Assembly: GCA_023014485.1 (NCBI GenBank)
Contig: JAJOZX010000878.1
Location: 769,501 to 833,500 of the forward strand
Source: Bathynomus jamesi
Taxonomy: Eukaryota > Arthropoda > Malacostraca > Isopoda > Cirolanidae
Direction of reading: 5' to 3'
DNA length: 64,000 bases
Shown here: piece by piece, positions 11,028 through 20,040 of the stretch
Position numbering within the stretch: position 1 is the first letter of the stretch
Layout of the letters: each line of letters begins with the position of its first letter
Made by a program: the position numbers and the translations under genes
The notes under the pieces: generated by a model
Told to the model about the DNA's origin: nothing
The model's database searches: none
The model's input: only the letters and a program-made list of their open reading frames with translations

Positions 11028-11032
<5 letters not shown>
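9912..11032 (-). mobile_element. DD41D Tc1/mariner element 4
   Basis: Termini CAGGGTGGTCCAAAAGTCCC at 9912 and the matching complement ending at about 11032, next to (TA)n. It is 1.12 kb with one broken minus-strand transposase. Confidence 0.8.
10015..10960 (-). pseudogene. DD41D transposase with third catalytic Asp replaced by His
   Basis: It starts MIMDVQERVIQGKKCKEIQ with an N-terminal helix-turn-helix (IRKLVNKFKRTGSVHDEARS, GRPSTS linker). After frameshifts the second catalytic motif reads FQQDGASCHY and the third region reads SPDLTQLHFF, so the final Asp of the SPDLTPLD motif is His. The spacing is still 41 residues. Two stops lie in the RG-NRPLAA-SPD stretch. The C-terminus reads DTDGAHVVS. 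It is dead as an enzyme on several counts. Confidence 0.75.

Positions 11033-11079
<47 letters not shown>
11033..11079. repeat. (TA)n/(CA)n microsatellite
   Basis: A short spacer between DD41D elements 4 and 5, made entirely of TA and CA. Confidence 0.9.
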
Positions 11080-11081
<2 letters not shown>

Positions 11082-12225
11082 GGGTGTCCCATAAGTCCGG
11101 CATCATAGGAAAAATAATTAAAAAAGGCAAAACAAAAGCTTTCATTTACAGAACGTGCTCAATATGTCCACCATTGTTTTCAATACACAAATTCAGACGT
11201 GATAGTCAGCAAGCACACGGTGAATGATGTCAGCAGTAATGGTGTTACATGCCCCAATAATGCGCTGCCGCAAATGTTCAACACTCCTAATTTTCTCTGC
11301 GTATACCAGCGCTTTCAAGTGGCCCCAGAGATAAAAATCTAGTGGCGTAAGATCCGGGCTTCTAGCGGGCCATTCTACAGCCCCTCGACGTCCTATCCAC
11401 CCTTACTTGGGTGCTGTAATGTGCAGGAGCGCCGTCTTGCTGGAACCATGTTGGGAAATTTCCTTCTTCGTTCAAGACACTGGGAAATGCTTCTTCCTTG
11501 AGCATACGTAGGTAGGTGCCTCCAGTGACATGTTCATCGAAAAAGATGCGGCCTATGATGCGATCCTTCCAAATGCCACACCATACCATCACCCGAGATG
11601 CACCTTTTTCCTTTGAAGAGGTATACCAGTGAGGGTTGTTTTGAGACCAGTAGCGGGTGTTCTGTCGATTTACCTCACCATTTCCATAAAAAACAGCCTC
11701 GTCACTGAACAGAATGGTGGACGGGAAATTGGCATCCCGAGCATATTGTTCCGTAGCCCATTCACAAAATTCCGTCCGCCTGTCGGGATCATCTTCACTT
11801 AATTTCTGTAGGATCTGAAGTTTATATGGATGCCATTTGTGAGCCTGATGGATGCTACTTTTCGACACTCTTGTCTCGGCGGACAATCGCCGAAGAGACT
11901 TATTGGGACTTCTGTTAAAATGAGCCAGGATAGCAGTCGCTGTATCATCGTCAGTGGTTTATCTTCTATGGATCCTGTTTCCTTAAACTTTGCAACAAGT
12001 CTGCTAACACAACTCTGTGTTATTGGCTCGCGGTCTGGATGCAGTCTGTTAAATTCAGCAGCGGTCTCTCTTTGACTCCGATTTCCTATGAGTAGAATTA
12101 TCTGGATTCGTTCTTCCTTGCTCACAGACATTATGGCCTGTAGAAAGAGAAAAATATGAATTATGGTTTGTAGAAATAGAAAAATATGAATTTCTCCTAT
12201 GATGCCGGACTTATGGGACACCCTG
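11080..12225 (-). mobile_element. DD41D Tc1/mariner element 5
   Basis: Inverted termini CAGGGTGTCCCATAAGTCCG at 11080 and its complement ending 12225 (about 33 bp). It is 1.15 kb inside TA/CA repeats, with the transposase on the minus strand. Confidence 0.85.
11146..12131 (-). pseudogene. DD41D transposase with a small deletion between second and third Asp
   Basis: The start MSVSKEERIQIILL at 12131 fits the family better than an upstream in-frame ATG that lies in the TIR. The helix-turn-helix region is followed by a frame change near 11890. The middle holds ILFSDEAVFYGNGEVNRQN (first Asp), MVWCGIW and FQQDGAPAHY (second Asp). About 11 residues are then lost before WIGRRGAVEWPARSP and LTPLDFYLWGH (third Asp), so the 41-residue spacing is shortened. 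The C-terminus in another frame reads NNGGHIEHVL, the usual end of these proteins. Confidence 0.8.
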
Positions 12226-12227
12226 TG

Positions 12228-12229
12228 TG

Positions 12230-12264
<35 letters not shown>
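12228..12264. repeat. (TA)n microsatellite
   Basis: A TA tract between elements 5 and 6. Confidence 0.9.
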
Positions 12265-12267
<3 letters not shown>

Positions 12268-12375
12268 GGTGGGCGGAAAGTAGCTCCCTATTTTGGATTG
12301 ATAAAAAATACGTATATTATCCATTTATTTCAGAAGAAATAATATGAAAAGGTAGGCATACATGGTAGGTTTTCT

Positions 12376-12700
12376 CTAAAATTCAATGTGGGCTCCAACT
12401 CTTTCCACCAGCTTCTGGAGCCGCCCAGGAATGGCGTCCACTGACTTTAGCAGGAACTCCGGCGGGATGGAGGACATGACTTCCCGAATTCGGTCCTCCA
12501 GTTCTTCCAATGTCCTCGGTTTGGTGCGGTAGACTTCTTCCTTACCCACCCCCAAAGAAAGAAGTCGCACGGTGTCAAGTCGGGGCTCCTGGCTGGCCAT
12601 TGATGTGGACCACGACGACCCATCCAACGCCCAGGGAAGTGGCATCCAGCCACTCACGGACAACAAGAGCGAAGTGCGGAGAGGCGCCATCTTGCATAAA
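12376..12700 (-). pseudogene. DD41D transposase C-terminal part, left arm
   Basis: Reads FMQDGASPHFALVVREWLDA (second Asp), then after a one-base shift GRWMGRRGPHQWPARSPDL and TPCDFFLWGW (third Asp, 41 residues from the second). It continues EEVYRTKPRTLEELEDRIRE and ends VGAHIEF. The N-terminal domain and first Asp are absent. Confidence 0.75.
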
Positions 12701-12706
12701 TATCAG

Positions 12707-12905
12707 ACCGTGCGACTTCTTTCTTTGGGGGTGGGTAAAGGAAGAAGTCTACCGCACCAAACCGAGGACATTGGAAGAACTGGAGGACCGAATTCGGGAA
12801 GTCATGTCCTCCATCCCGCCGGAGTTCCTGCTAAAGTCAGTGGACGCCATTCCTGGGCGGCTCCAGAAGCTGGTGGAAAGAGTTGGAGCCCACATTGAAT
12901 TTTAG
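12707..12905 (+). pseudogene. DD41D transposase C-terminus, right arm (inverted duplicate)
   Basis: Reads CDFFLWGWVKEEVYRTKPR to VGAHIEF on the plus strand, repeating the last ~65 codons of the left arm. The almost unchanged amino acids in both arms point to a recent duplication or to gene conversion. Confidence 0.75.
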
Positions 12906-13035
12906 AGAAAACCTACCATGTATGCCTACCTTTTCATATATTTCTTCTGAAATAAATGGATAATATACGTATTTTTTTACCAATCCAAAATAGGGATCTA
13001 CTTTCCGCCCACCCTGTATATATATATATATATAT

Positions 13036-14640
13036 CAAAAGCCTGTGAAGCTCGCATAAATAACGATAATAACAAATTTTGGAAATTCGTTAAGAATCAA
13101 ACGGGTGTCAAAAATGTCCTCCCTCTGACAATCGATGGGGTGTCGGGGGAGGATGAAATTGCAAAGCTGTGGAAAAACCACGACTCTAACATTCTTAATA
13201 GTGTGAGTAGGGATAATCTTAAGATAGATTGCAGCGAAACGATTGTGGAAGGGACAAGGGAAAATATTTTGATATCATTTTCTGAATTAAAGAGGTTAAT
13301 TAAAGAGTTAAAGACTGGTTCTGCGTCAGGGGTAGATGACTTATCGAATGAGCACTTAAAATATGCAAATGACGTAGTATGTCTGCATATATCATTGCTC
13401 CTATCAGCCATGCTTGCTCATAGCTATATCCCTGCAGAGTTCATGAGGGTATATATCTTGTCCTGGTCAAAAATAAGTACGGAGACATTCTGTCCAGCAA
13501 TAATTACAGGCCTATTGCTGTCGCTTCCTGCTTCTCGAAACTACTAGAAAAACTTTTGTTACTCCGATTAAATGATTTCCTATGGACATCTAATCAGTTT
13601 GGCTTTAAAAGGTCCCACTCAACTGACCTGTGTATCTATGTACTTAAAGAAACAATATCTAAATACATTGACAGTAATTCAACCATTTATAGCTGTTTCC
13701 TTGATATAAGTAAGGCATATGATAGGGTGAACCACAATATTTTATTTGCAAAACTAGAAGACAGGAAGGTTCCCATGTACATATTAAATTTATGGAAATT
13801 TTGGTATTCCCACCAATCTTTCACTGTTAGGTGGGGCAATGTACTATCCGAGTTTTGGCTCCTCTTGCGGGGTGAGACAAGGCTCCTTGCTCTCTCCTAT
13901 GCTGTTTAATGTGTATATTGACGGATTAATTGCTTCACTTAATGAGGCAACAGTGGGATGTTGTATAGATAACACAAGGATTAATAACTTAGTTTATGCC
14001 GATGATATGGTGTTAATAAGTCTCTCTGTTAAAGGTCTGGATCGGCTACTAAATGTCTGCGAAGTGTATTCGCAGAAACATGATATTCTTTTTAATGTTA
14101 CAAAAACTAAAGTTATGCAATTTCATCCTAAAAGCTGTAATCAGCCAGCTGATATAAGGTTTAAAATGAATGGTGAAGTAATTGAGAAAGTACAAGAGTT
14201 TAAGTATTTGGGTCAAACTATTACCAGCTCCTTAAGTGATGACTCGGATATAAGAAAACAAACTCGAAGCCTGTGTGCTAAAGCGAATATGACCATAAGG
14301 AACTTTCGTTTCTGTACAAGTGAAGCTAAAGACACTTTCGTACTTTCTGCAGCAATATATACGGTCAGCAACTCTGGGTGAATTATAAAAAGGTTCTGGC
14401 AGAACCCTAAATTTGCTGTACAACAGGTCTTTTAGACTCTTACATAAATTACCCCCGAGATGCTCAGCTTCGTAAATGTTTGCTACCCGCAATGTCCTGA
14501 GCTTCCCGGAGGTAACAAGACGTGCTCAGTACAGTGTAATGCAAAGAATTAAAAAATCAACCAACCCGATCATCCAAGCTATCCATGAGTCCTGCCATTT
14601 ATCCTCTAAGCTATGGACTTCTCGGTATGAAAACATCTGT
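13036..14640 (+). pseudogene. LINE T reverse transcriptase
   Basis: Domains in order across frames: LIKELKTGSASGVDDLSNEH (RT block 0/1), NQFGFKRSHSTDLCIYVLKE, CFLDISKAYDRVNHN (first catalytic Asp), SSCGVRQGSLLSPMLFNVYI, NLVYADDMVLISLSVKGL (catalytic YADD), then VQEFKYLGQTI. Frameshifts occur near 13450-13550, 13840 and 14320. The YADD box and RQG motif are intact. I cannot assign the clade with confidence; a CR1/L2/Rex-related LINE is possible. Confidence 0.75.
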
Positions 14641-14783
14641 CTGTAGCTCGACTTAACTTCGACAGTGCTGTATTATTTCTAATCAATTGTATATATTTCT
14701 ATCCTTAGTATATGAACTGTCATTGTATTAATAATATTTGTCATATGGACTATAGTCTGCCAATAAACCTTTCATTTCATTTT

Positions 14784-14786
<3 letters not shown>
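13036..14786 (+). mobile_element. LINE family T, copy 1 (5' truncated)
   Basis: A non-LTR retrotransposon with reverse transcriptase but no endonuclease, ending in a CATTTCATTTTCA-like tail just before (TA)n. Other copies: 42220-42876 (sense) and 30075-30395 (antisense). It is clearly different from the CR1, jockey-like and RTE families here. Confidence 0.8.

Positions 14787-14788
<2 letters not shown>

Positions 14789-14837
<49 letters not shown>
14789..14837. repeat. (TA)n microsatellite
   Basis: A TA tract joining LINE T to DD41D element 7. Confidence 0.95.
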
Positions 14838-14840
<3 letters not shown>

Positions 14841-15594
14841 GGTGGGCCGTAAGTTTCCATACATAGGAAAAATTAAACGTTTGTTTTTATGTTTCAGATA
14901 CCCTAAGAATATGCGTTTGACGTAAGATCTTGTTTACTGATGAAGCAAATTTTACGTCAATGGAGAGGTTAATCGGCAAAACATACGTTATTGGAGTAAT
15001 GCTAACCCTAACTGGCTGAGTCCGACGAAGATGCAAGGTGCCGGTAAAGTGATGGTGTGGGCCGGGATATGGGGTGACAGAATTATTGGACCAATTTTTG
15101 TCAGTGGAAATCTTAATGCCGAAAGGTATCTTAACATGTTGCAAGAAGAGATTTTCCCATCCCTGCTAAACGAGGAAGGTAACTTCCCAGTTTACTTCCA
15201 GCAAGATGGAGCTCCACCTCATTATGGTCTTCACGTGCGTCGGTATTTGGATCAGCAGTTTCCGGATGCTTGGATTGGTCGGCGTGGTCCTGTGGAGTGG
15301 CCTCCCAGATCCCCAGATCTCACCCCCCTTGATTTCTATCTTTGGGGGCACTTGAAGGCCATGGTGTATCAGGAAAAGATACGAGACATAAATCATCTAA
15401 AGGAACGTATCACCAAAGCCATTACAAGCATAACGTCAACTGTGCTAATGCGTGTTCATCAACAGTGGGGAACACGTATTGAAATGTGTTTTCAAAACAA
15501 TGGCAACCATGTAGAGCATATTATATAAATAAAAATTGTTGTCCATAAAAAAATGTTTATTTTTCCTATGTATGGAAACTTACGGCCCACCCTG
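14838..15594 (+). mobile_element. DD41D Tc1/mariner element 7, N-terminal half deleted
   Basis: Termini CAGGGTGGGCCGTAAGTTTC at 14838 and its complement ending 15594, flanked by TATATA. At 757 bp it keeps both ends and the catalytic domain but lacks the DNA-binding half. Confidence 0.85.
14930..15528 (+). pseudogene. DD41D transposase catalytic domain, triad intact
   Basis: The 165-codon frame 15031-15528 is uninterrupted: KVMVWAGIWGDRIIGPIF, YFQQDGAPPHY (second Asp) and SPDLTPLDFYLWGHLKAM (third Asp, 41 residues on), ending NNGNHVEHII. Upstream, in frames offset by a single base, ILFTDEANF supplies the first Asp at 14939, then NGEVNRQNIRYW follows. No helix-turn-helix region is present, so it could not bind its ends unaided. 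It is the least decayed catalytic domain of this type in the window. Confidence 0.8.
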
Positions 15595-15730
15595 TATATA
15601 TTCTTTTGTTAAAGCAAGTATAGTGATAAGGAATTTTGATGTGTACAAGTTAAATCTAAGACATTTTCGTCCGTACCCTCTGCATTTAAACACGTGAAAT
15701 GAATAAATGATGCACACGGAATTGCTTTTC

Positions 15731-15732
<2 letters not shown>

Positions 15733-15776
<44 letters not shown>
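15733..15776. repeat. (TA)n microsatellite
   Basis: TA dinucleotides with one break. Confidence 0.9.
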
Positions 15777-15778
<2 letters not shown>

Positions 15779-16887
15779 AAGAGAAAGGACAAAAAGCTTG
15801 ACCTTCCTGAAATGAGGAATTATCACATGGAACATTTGAAAGGTCATCATTGAGATTTGAGTAGGTAGGTAGGTAGGTAGACGAATTATAGTAGTAGTTG
15901 GTTGTTTAAAACTGTTTGAGCGTAGCGCGATGGCCCAGAGTTTTTGGCAATTCATTCATGTGAATATCGTTGTAAAGTGAACTTTTTCGAAGTATTTAGG
16001 AAGTGAATGTCTTCGTAACATTTTATAATATTTTCATTCTCTGGATTGTAAGAATGTTGAAGGAAATTTGTACTACAAACTGTTCTTTTTAAGGTAATTC
16101 CTGTAAATGTTTATTAATAGTGATTATGAATGCGTTAAAATTGGTTTACATTATTAATGAATGTGAATATTTATTGGTATATATATATATATATGTATAG
16201 GCTTTGAACGTGAAAGTCGGCACCTGATTGAATTAATTTACATAATTGAAGCCCGATAATATGGGTATGAGACAATTATTTTATACGTATTAACTATGGT
16301 GATATAAACTTAATAAAATTTAGTAACCTTTTATGTATCGTAAGTATCGTTTTTTGGTAAATTGTAGTTAAATTCTATGGCTAGGTTTTAAATTGTCCAT
16401 AATAACTGCAACCTTCGGATCTCGAACCGACACACTTGTGACAGAACGTGCATTTCACGCAACGAAGGGGTCGGATCTTATTTCCTCTCCGAAGGCTTAG
16501 TAACAACCTTATTTAATTAGAGATAGGTTATACCTTGTATACGAGACATTAGTCTATTACTATTTTCAGATTATACGAACTTATTGTTTCTTTTTTGTAA
16601 GATCATTATTTATTTATTTAATGCAAGTAGCATAATTACGTCCCTTACGCTTGTTCCTTCCACTTGGGGTGAGTCCTCATTAACACGTGAAGCGGGTTAA
16701 AGGGATTGAATTGATCAGATTGCATAGTCAGAGCACGTTCTGAAGTTTGTTTTTGCATTAAGTGGATTGTAGCTACATCCAGAAACGCTCGGAGACACGG
16801 ACCAGATCGCTAAGAAACTCCGGTTCATTAATTATTTATCTTCATTAACACATTTATGTTGTTTGGCGACGCATCAACCGCCAATAA
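15777..16887. other. No gene recognised; simple repeats only
   Basis: AT-rich DNA with a short (GTAG)n run at about 15864-15883 and a TA run at 16180-16194. A TGGCGACGC string at 16863 looks like an LTR primer-binding site but has no matching LTR. Confidence 0.45.
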
Positions 16888-16966
16888 CAGAGTAGTCCAA
16901 GATAAATTAGCACCATTACTTATTTTAACCAAACTCAATGGGGCTACTTTATCTTGGGCTACCCTG
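16888..16966. mobile_element. 79-bp mini-MITE
   Basis: Left end CAGAGTAGTCCAAGATAAA and right end complementary (TTTATCTTGGGCTACCCTG). It is the shortest type of TIR-only element here and is non-coding. Confidence 0.6.
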
Positions 16967-17540
16967 TATGCTCGGAAACAGATATAATAATTATATTTAA
17001 GATATGCGACACTTTGGTATCATGTTGAATGATTTTTTTTTCCGTTGTAAGTGAAATTGTTGAAATATTTTAAATGGTGTTTGTCTGTGAATAAGAAATT
17101 AAAATATCTTCATGAAACAAATAAAATGTTGAAACTCCTTCCATTTAATGGACCCATTTTTTAATGGAGTTTTCCAAAAAGATTTTTTTTTTTTTTATTT
17201 AATATTTTACCTAAGCTAACCTGACCTTGTAACTGCTGCGCAAAAATATTTAATCAAAATAAATAAAATCTTTTTTGGGAAAAGTCAATTTAAAAAAATT
17301 GGGCCACTAAATGTAAGTACAGAAATGTTTTACCAAAATCTCAAAATTCGACTTTTTAACACTAAAATAATTTATTTTCAATCTGACTCCATCGAGTGTA
17401 CCTCTTTAAGAGCCCTCGTAATACGGACCTCCATTTATCATTAATTTAACATAAGGTCATTTAGTTCTCTCTTCACTTTTTTTCACTGCATATTTTACGA
17501 TGTATTTGTGAAATTTATTTAATTTTTATATTATCATGTA
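16967..17540. other. No gene recognised
   Basis: AT-rich with homopolymer runs; no element ends seen. Confidence 0.5.
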
Positions 17541-17618
17541 TAGGGTATCCCAAAAGTCCTGCCCCATAATGTACACCATGATATTAGCCTTTTGGGGTAG
17601 AACTTCTGGGTCACCCTG
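17541..17618. mobile_element. 78-bp mini-MITE
   Basis: The left end AGGGTATCCCAAAAGTCCTG pairs with the right end (CTTCTGGGTCACCCT), about 30 bp with mismatches and TA at the edges. Non-coding. Confidence 0.6.
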
Positions 17619-17751
17619 TATATAATGGTTTCACACAATTCTTATTCTTTTTCTTTCAGATGATTTTAATGCCCAACGAAAGCTGAACCAAAAAAATTTA
17701 TGACTATTTCCTTCCGGAGTCAAGTTTTTGTTGCTGATCTCACAAGTTAAA

Positions 17752-17877
17752 ATGGAAGTATTTCTCCTTCTGGCGTCATTTTTGTTGGCGTCACAAGCGG
17801 AAAACGAGATGAAAGATCTATGCGCTGACTGCAAAACTCATTCTGAGATTATTTCTCACAAAGAAATGGAAACGAAG
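17752..17877 (+). CDS. Possible 5' coding exon of a secreted host protein
   Basis: The ATG at 17752 opens MEVFLLLASFLLASQA, a textbook signal peptide (hydrophobic core LLLASFLLA, small residues before a likely cleavage site after SQA), followed by ENEMKDLCADCKTH with a CxxC. A pyrimidine-rich tract ending TTTCTTTCAG at 17659 could be a splice acceptor, and AAG|GTCAGT at 17877 a donor. The open frame runs on past the donor to a stop at 17916. No family is recognised and no further exons are visible, so it may be chance. Nothing in it resembles the surrounding transposons. Confidence 0.3.
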
Positions 17878-17933
17878 GTCAGTGGTTCGAAAATAATTAG
17901 AATATACCACTTCTGAACACACTAACTGCGTGC

Positions 17934-18205
17934 TTTCTCCTTTAAGGAGAGTATGCAGTGCCAGAGTTTCCTTACCTTCTCATCCCTTTTCTGTCCAACT
18001 CTCTAGTGAAATGGTTAATCGGTATTCTCATTCTTTCATCTACTCATTCGGTCAACTCTGGAATGTCCTTCCTCAATCCGTCTTTCCCACTGTCTATGAA
18101 CAACAATTTTTCAAACGCAGTGTCCAGGCATCTCGAAAACTTTGGACCTTGATTTTTGGGCATTCGTCCTTGGCCCCTCTTTCTTGCATAAAAAGAAAAT
18201 AAGGT
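17934..18205 (+). mobile_element. Jockey-like LINE, 3' fragment
   Basis: It encodes the last ~80 residues in a single frame: HPFSVQLSSEMVNRYSHSFI, then GQLWNVLPQSVFPTVYE. The same end is seen at 40872-41150, 32345-32575 and, antisense, at 46998-47300. The tail contains CATTCGTCCTTGGCCCCTC. It is a 5'-truncated remnant. Confidence 0.75.
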
Positions 18206-18523
18206 TACGTCGTGGCCACGCAGGGATGATGGGTGACCGTCCTCTGCGTTCAGATGATGTAGTGACCCTTAGATGGTTCGAATCACACTTAAAGATGTAA
18301 GTCCCCTCCGTCGCATGACTTCTGCCGTTACAAACATTCCCAAACTTTATTATTTTTATTATCACTTTAATCTTAAAGATCCTTTTAGGCCTATCTATCC
18401 AGCTATATATCTGTCTATCTATAGAACACTTCATCAGGGAGGAAAATTTAAATGTTGAAAAATTAAACGACTAAATATTCTTAAAACATAGTTTTAATTG
18501 AGGGCCGATGATCGGGATAAATA

Positions 18524-18970
18524 CAGGGTGTGTGTGTAAAGCAGTGGTGCACAAACTTTTTGATGTGAGGGCCAAGCGAAGAAAATAACTAAATGTATTA
18601 GCCTACTTACTTTCCATCTAAGTCATAAATTGGGTCACTTTTATATTCTAACTTTTTCATTGAATTGAAAAGACCCGTGGGGCCACTGAAAAGACCCGCG
18701 GGGGACACATTTGGCCCGCGGGCCAGGGTTTGTGCATTACTGGTGTAAAGTAACGCGAGTGAAGAGAAATCCTATTTGAACTGGTTTAAACTAGTTTCAC
18801 TTTATTGTTTAATTGATAAAAATATTTTCAACACCTCTTATAAACCTTATTATCGAATATACAGTGGTTATAAAGTACGTGTAATAAATATTACTTGTCC
18901 ATGTTCACTCGTGTTAATATAATTTAAATCGGATTTATCTCTTCATTCGTGTTACTTTATACACACCCAG
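18524..18970. mobile_element. TA-inserted MITE, interrupted by a hAT MITE
   Basis: The left TIR CAGGGTGTGTGTGTAAAG is continued after the hAT MITE by TAACGCGAGTGAAGAGA. Together they match the right end at about 18936-18970 in reverse complement. TA lies at both edges. It is 238 bp without the insertion. The reconstruction across the inserted MITE confirms both boundaries. Confidence 0.8.
18542..18742. mobile_element. hAT-type MITE with 8-bp target duplication
   Basis: Termini CAGTGGTGCACAAAC and GTTTGTGCATTACTG, with the characteristic GGCCCGCGGGCC palindrome near the right end. GTGTAAAG is repeated exactly on both sides (18534-18541 and 18743-18750), the 8-bp duplication expected of hAT elements. 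Confidence 0.9.
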
Positions 18971-19973
18971 TATTAACAAATAAGTTATTATTGGTAGATC
19001 TTAGGAAGACATATTGTAAATTGGCTTCAGCATTTCTGAATGCTGAAAAGCAGCATATCATTCCGGAATCTAATAATTCATAGATGCTGAAACCAATTTA
19101 AATTTAGTCTTTCCCTACTGAAAATGATTCATTTGCTAATATTTATTCTGATCATCATCCTTCGCTTAAGACTTTATTGTCCTTTAATGTTCTTAGCAGA
19201 ATTTAAAGTTGGTAATCTTTGAGATTTTAAATTCTGAACTATTTTAAGCCATAAACACTCCATGAAAATTATGCTTTTCTGATTTATTTTGAGAAAAGTG
19301 TTTAAGCAGAGCAAGAAAAAGGTATTACATGGCAAGATAGATCTGGAAATGAATTTTGAATGTAAAGATATTTGTAGCCTACATTATCATTTTACATTTC
19401 AAACACACTTTCTTGCTTCAAATAACAGGAATAAATGTAATTATCAGCCATAAATAAATAATAAAATATGCCCTGAGGTTGTGGATGGCGAAGAAAGGGT
19501 GAGTCTTGTCTGTTCTATATTTTGCTACCATACTACTTTACCTGTATGAAAGCTTTACACGCTTATAACTTATAAAAAAGCAAAGCTTTTTTTTCTTCGG
19601 TTAGCCTAGCGTGGGCCTTAGGGTCTTTATTAGCCTGTAACTCTGTAACCTCTTTCGCGACATCTTAAGAAAGAAAGAAGTTGAACAGTACCATACGATG
19701 GGATCCTATACCTATTCAGTTAACGGGACAGTCTATTGACACTCCAAAAAACTAACTTATCCTGACCTAACCCAACTTAACCCATGCTAAATTAACCTAA
19801 TTTAATGCAACCGACAATAATTTGCCGATTAAATGTTACGGCAAGAGAATGACGTTAGACCGCATATGACGGAGGAGACCTACAGGATCATCAGACTAAC
19901 AGCCCGGCACCTTATCACTAGCTTACCCTAACAGGTACGAATTGAGAGATAATACATCTGGTATATTATCTCC
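18971..19973. other. No gene recognised; one stem-loop and a possible CR1 tail
   Basis: TTGGCTTCAGCATTTCTG (about 19021) is partly repeated in reverse complement near 19083 (ATGCTGAAACCAA). At about 19600-19650 GGGCCTTAGGGTCTTTATTAG resembles the 3' tail of the CR1 copies, suggesting a short tail fragment. No coding signal was seen. Confidence 0.45.
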
Positions 19974-19983
19974 TGTATATATA

Positions 19984-20036
<53 letters not shown>
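19974..20036. repeat. (TA)n microsatellite
   Basis: A TA tract directly before CR1 copy B. Confidence 0.95.

Positions 20037-20039
<3 letters not shown>

Positions 20040-20040
<1 letters not shown>

Larger units (their letters stand above)
12265..13015. mobile_element. Palindromic DD41D element with two inverted 3' ends
   Basis: Both ends carry CAGGGTGGGCGGAAAGTAG inside (TA)n. The outer 310 bp on each side (12265-12575 and 12707-13015) are inverted copies of the same transposase 3' end plus terminal repeat. A 131-bp spacer (12576-12706) belongs only to the left arm. No 5' end of the transposon remains. Confidence 0.85.

Noticed and set aside
16181..16872. Solo LTR ending before a TGGCGACGC primer-site-like string
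   Set aside because: No second LTR, no target duplication and no TG start could be found.
19740..19830. Telomere-like TTAGG array (CCTAACC, AACCTAA words)
   Set aside because: Only scattered words in AT-rich DNA; no regular (TTAGG)n run.
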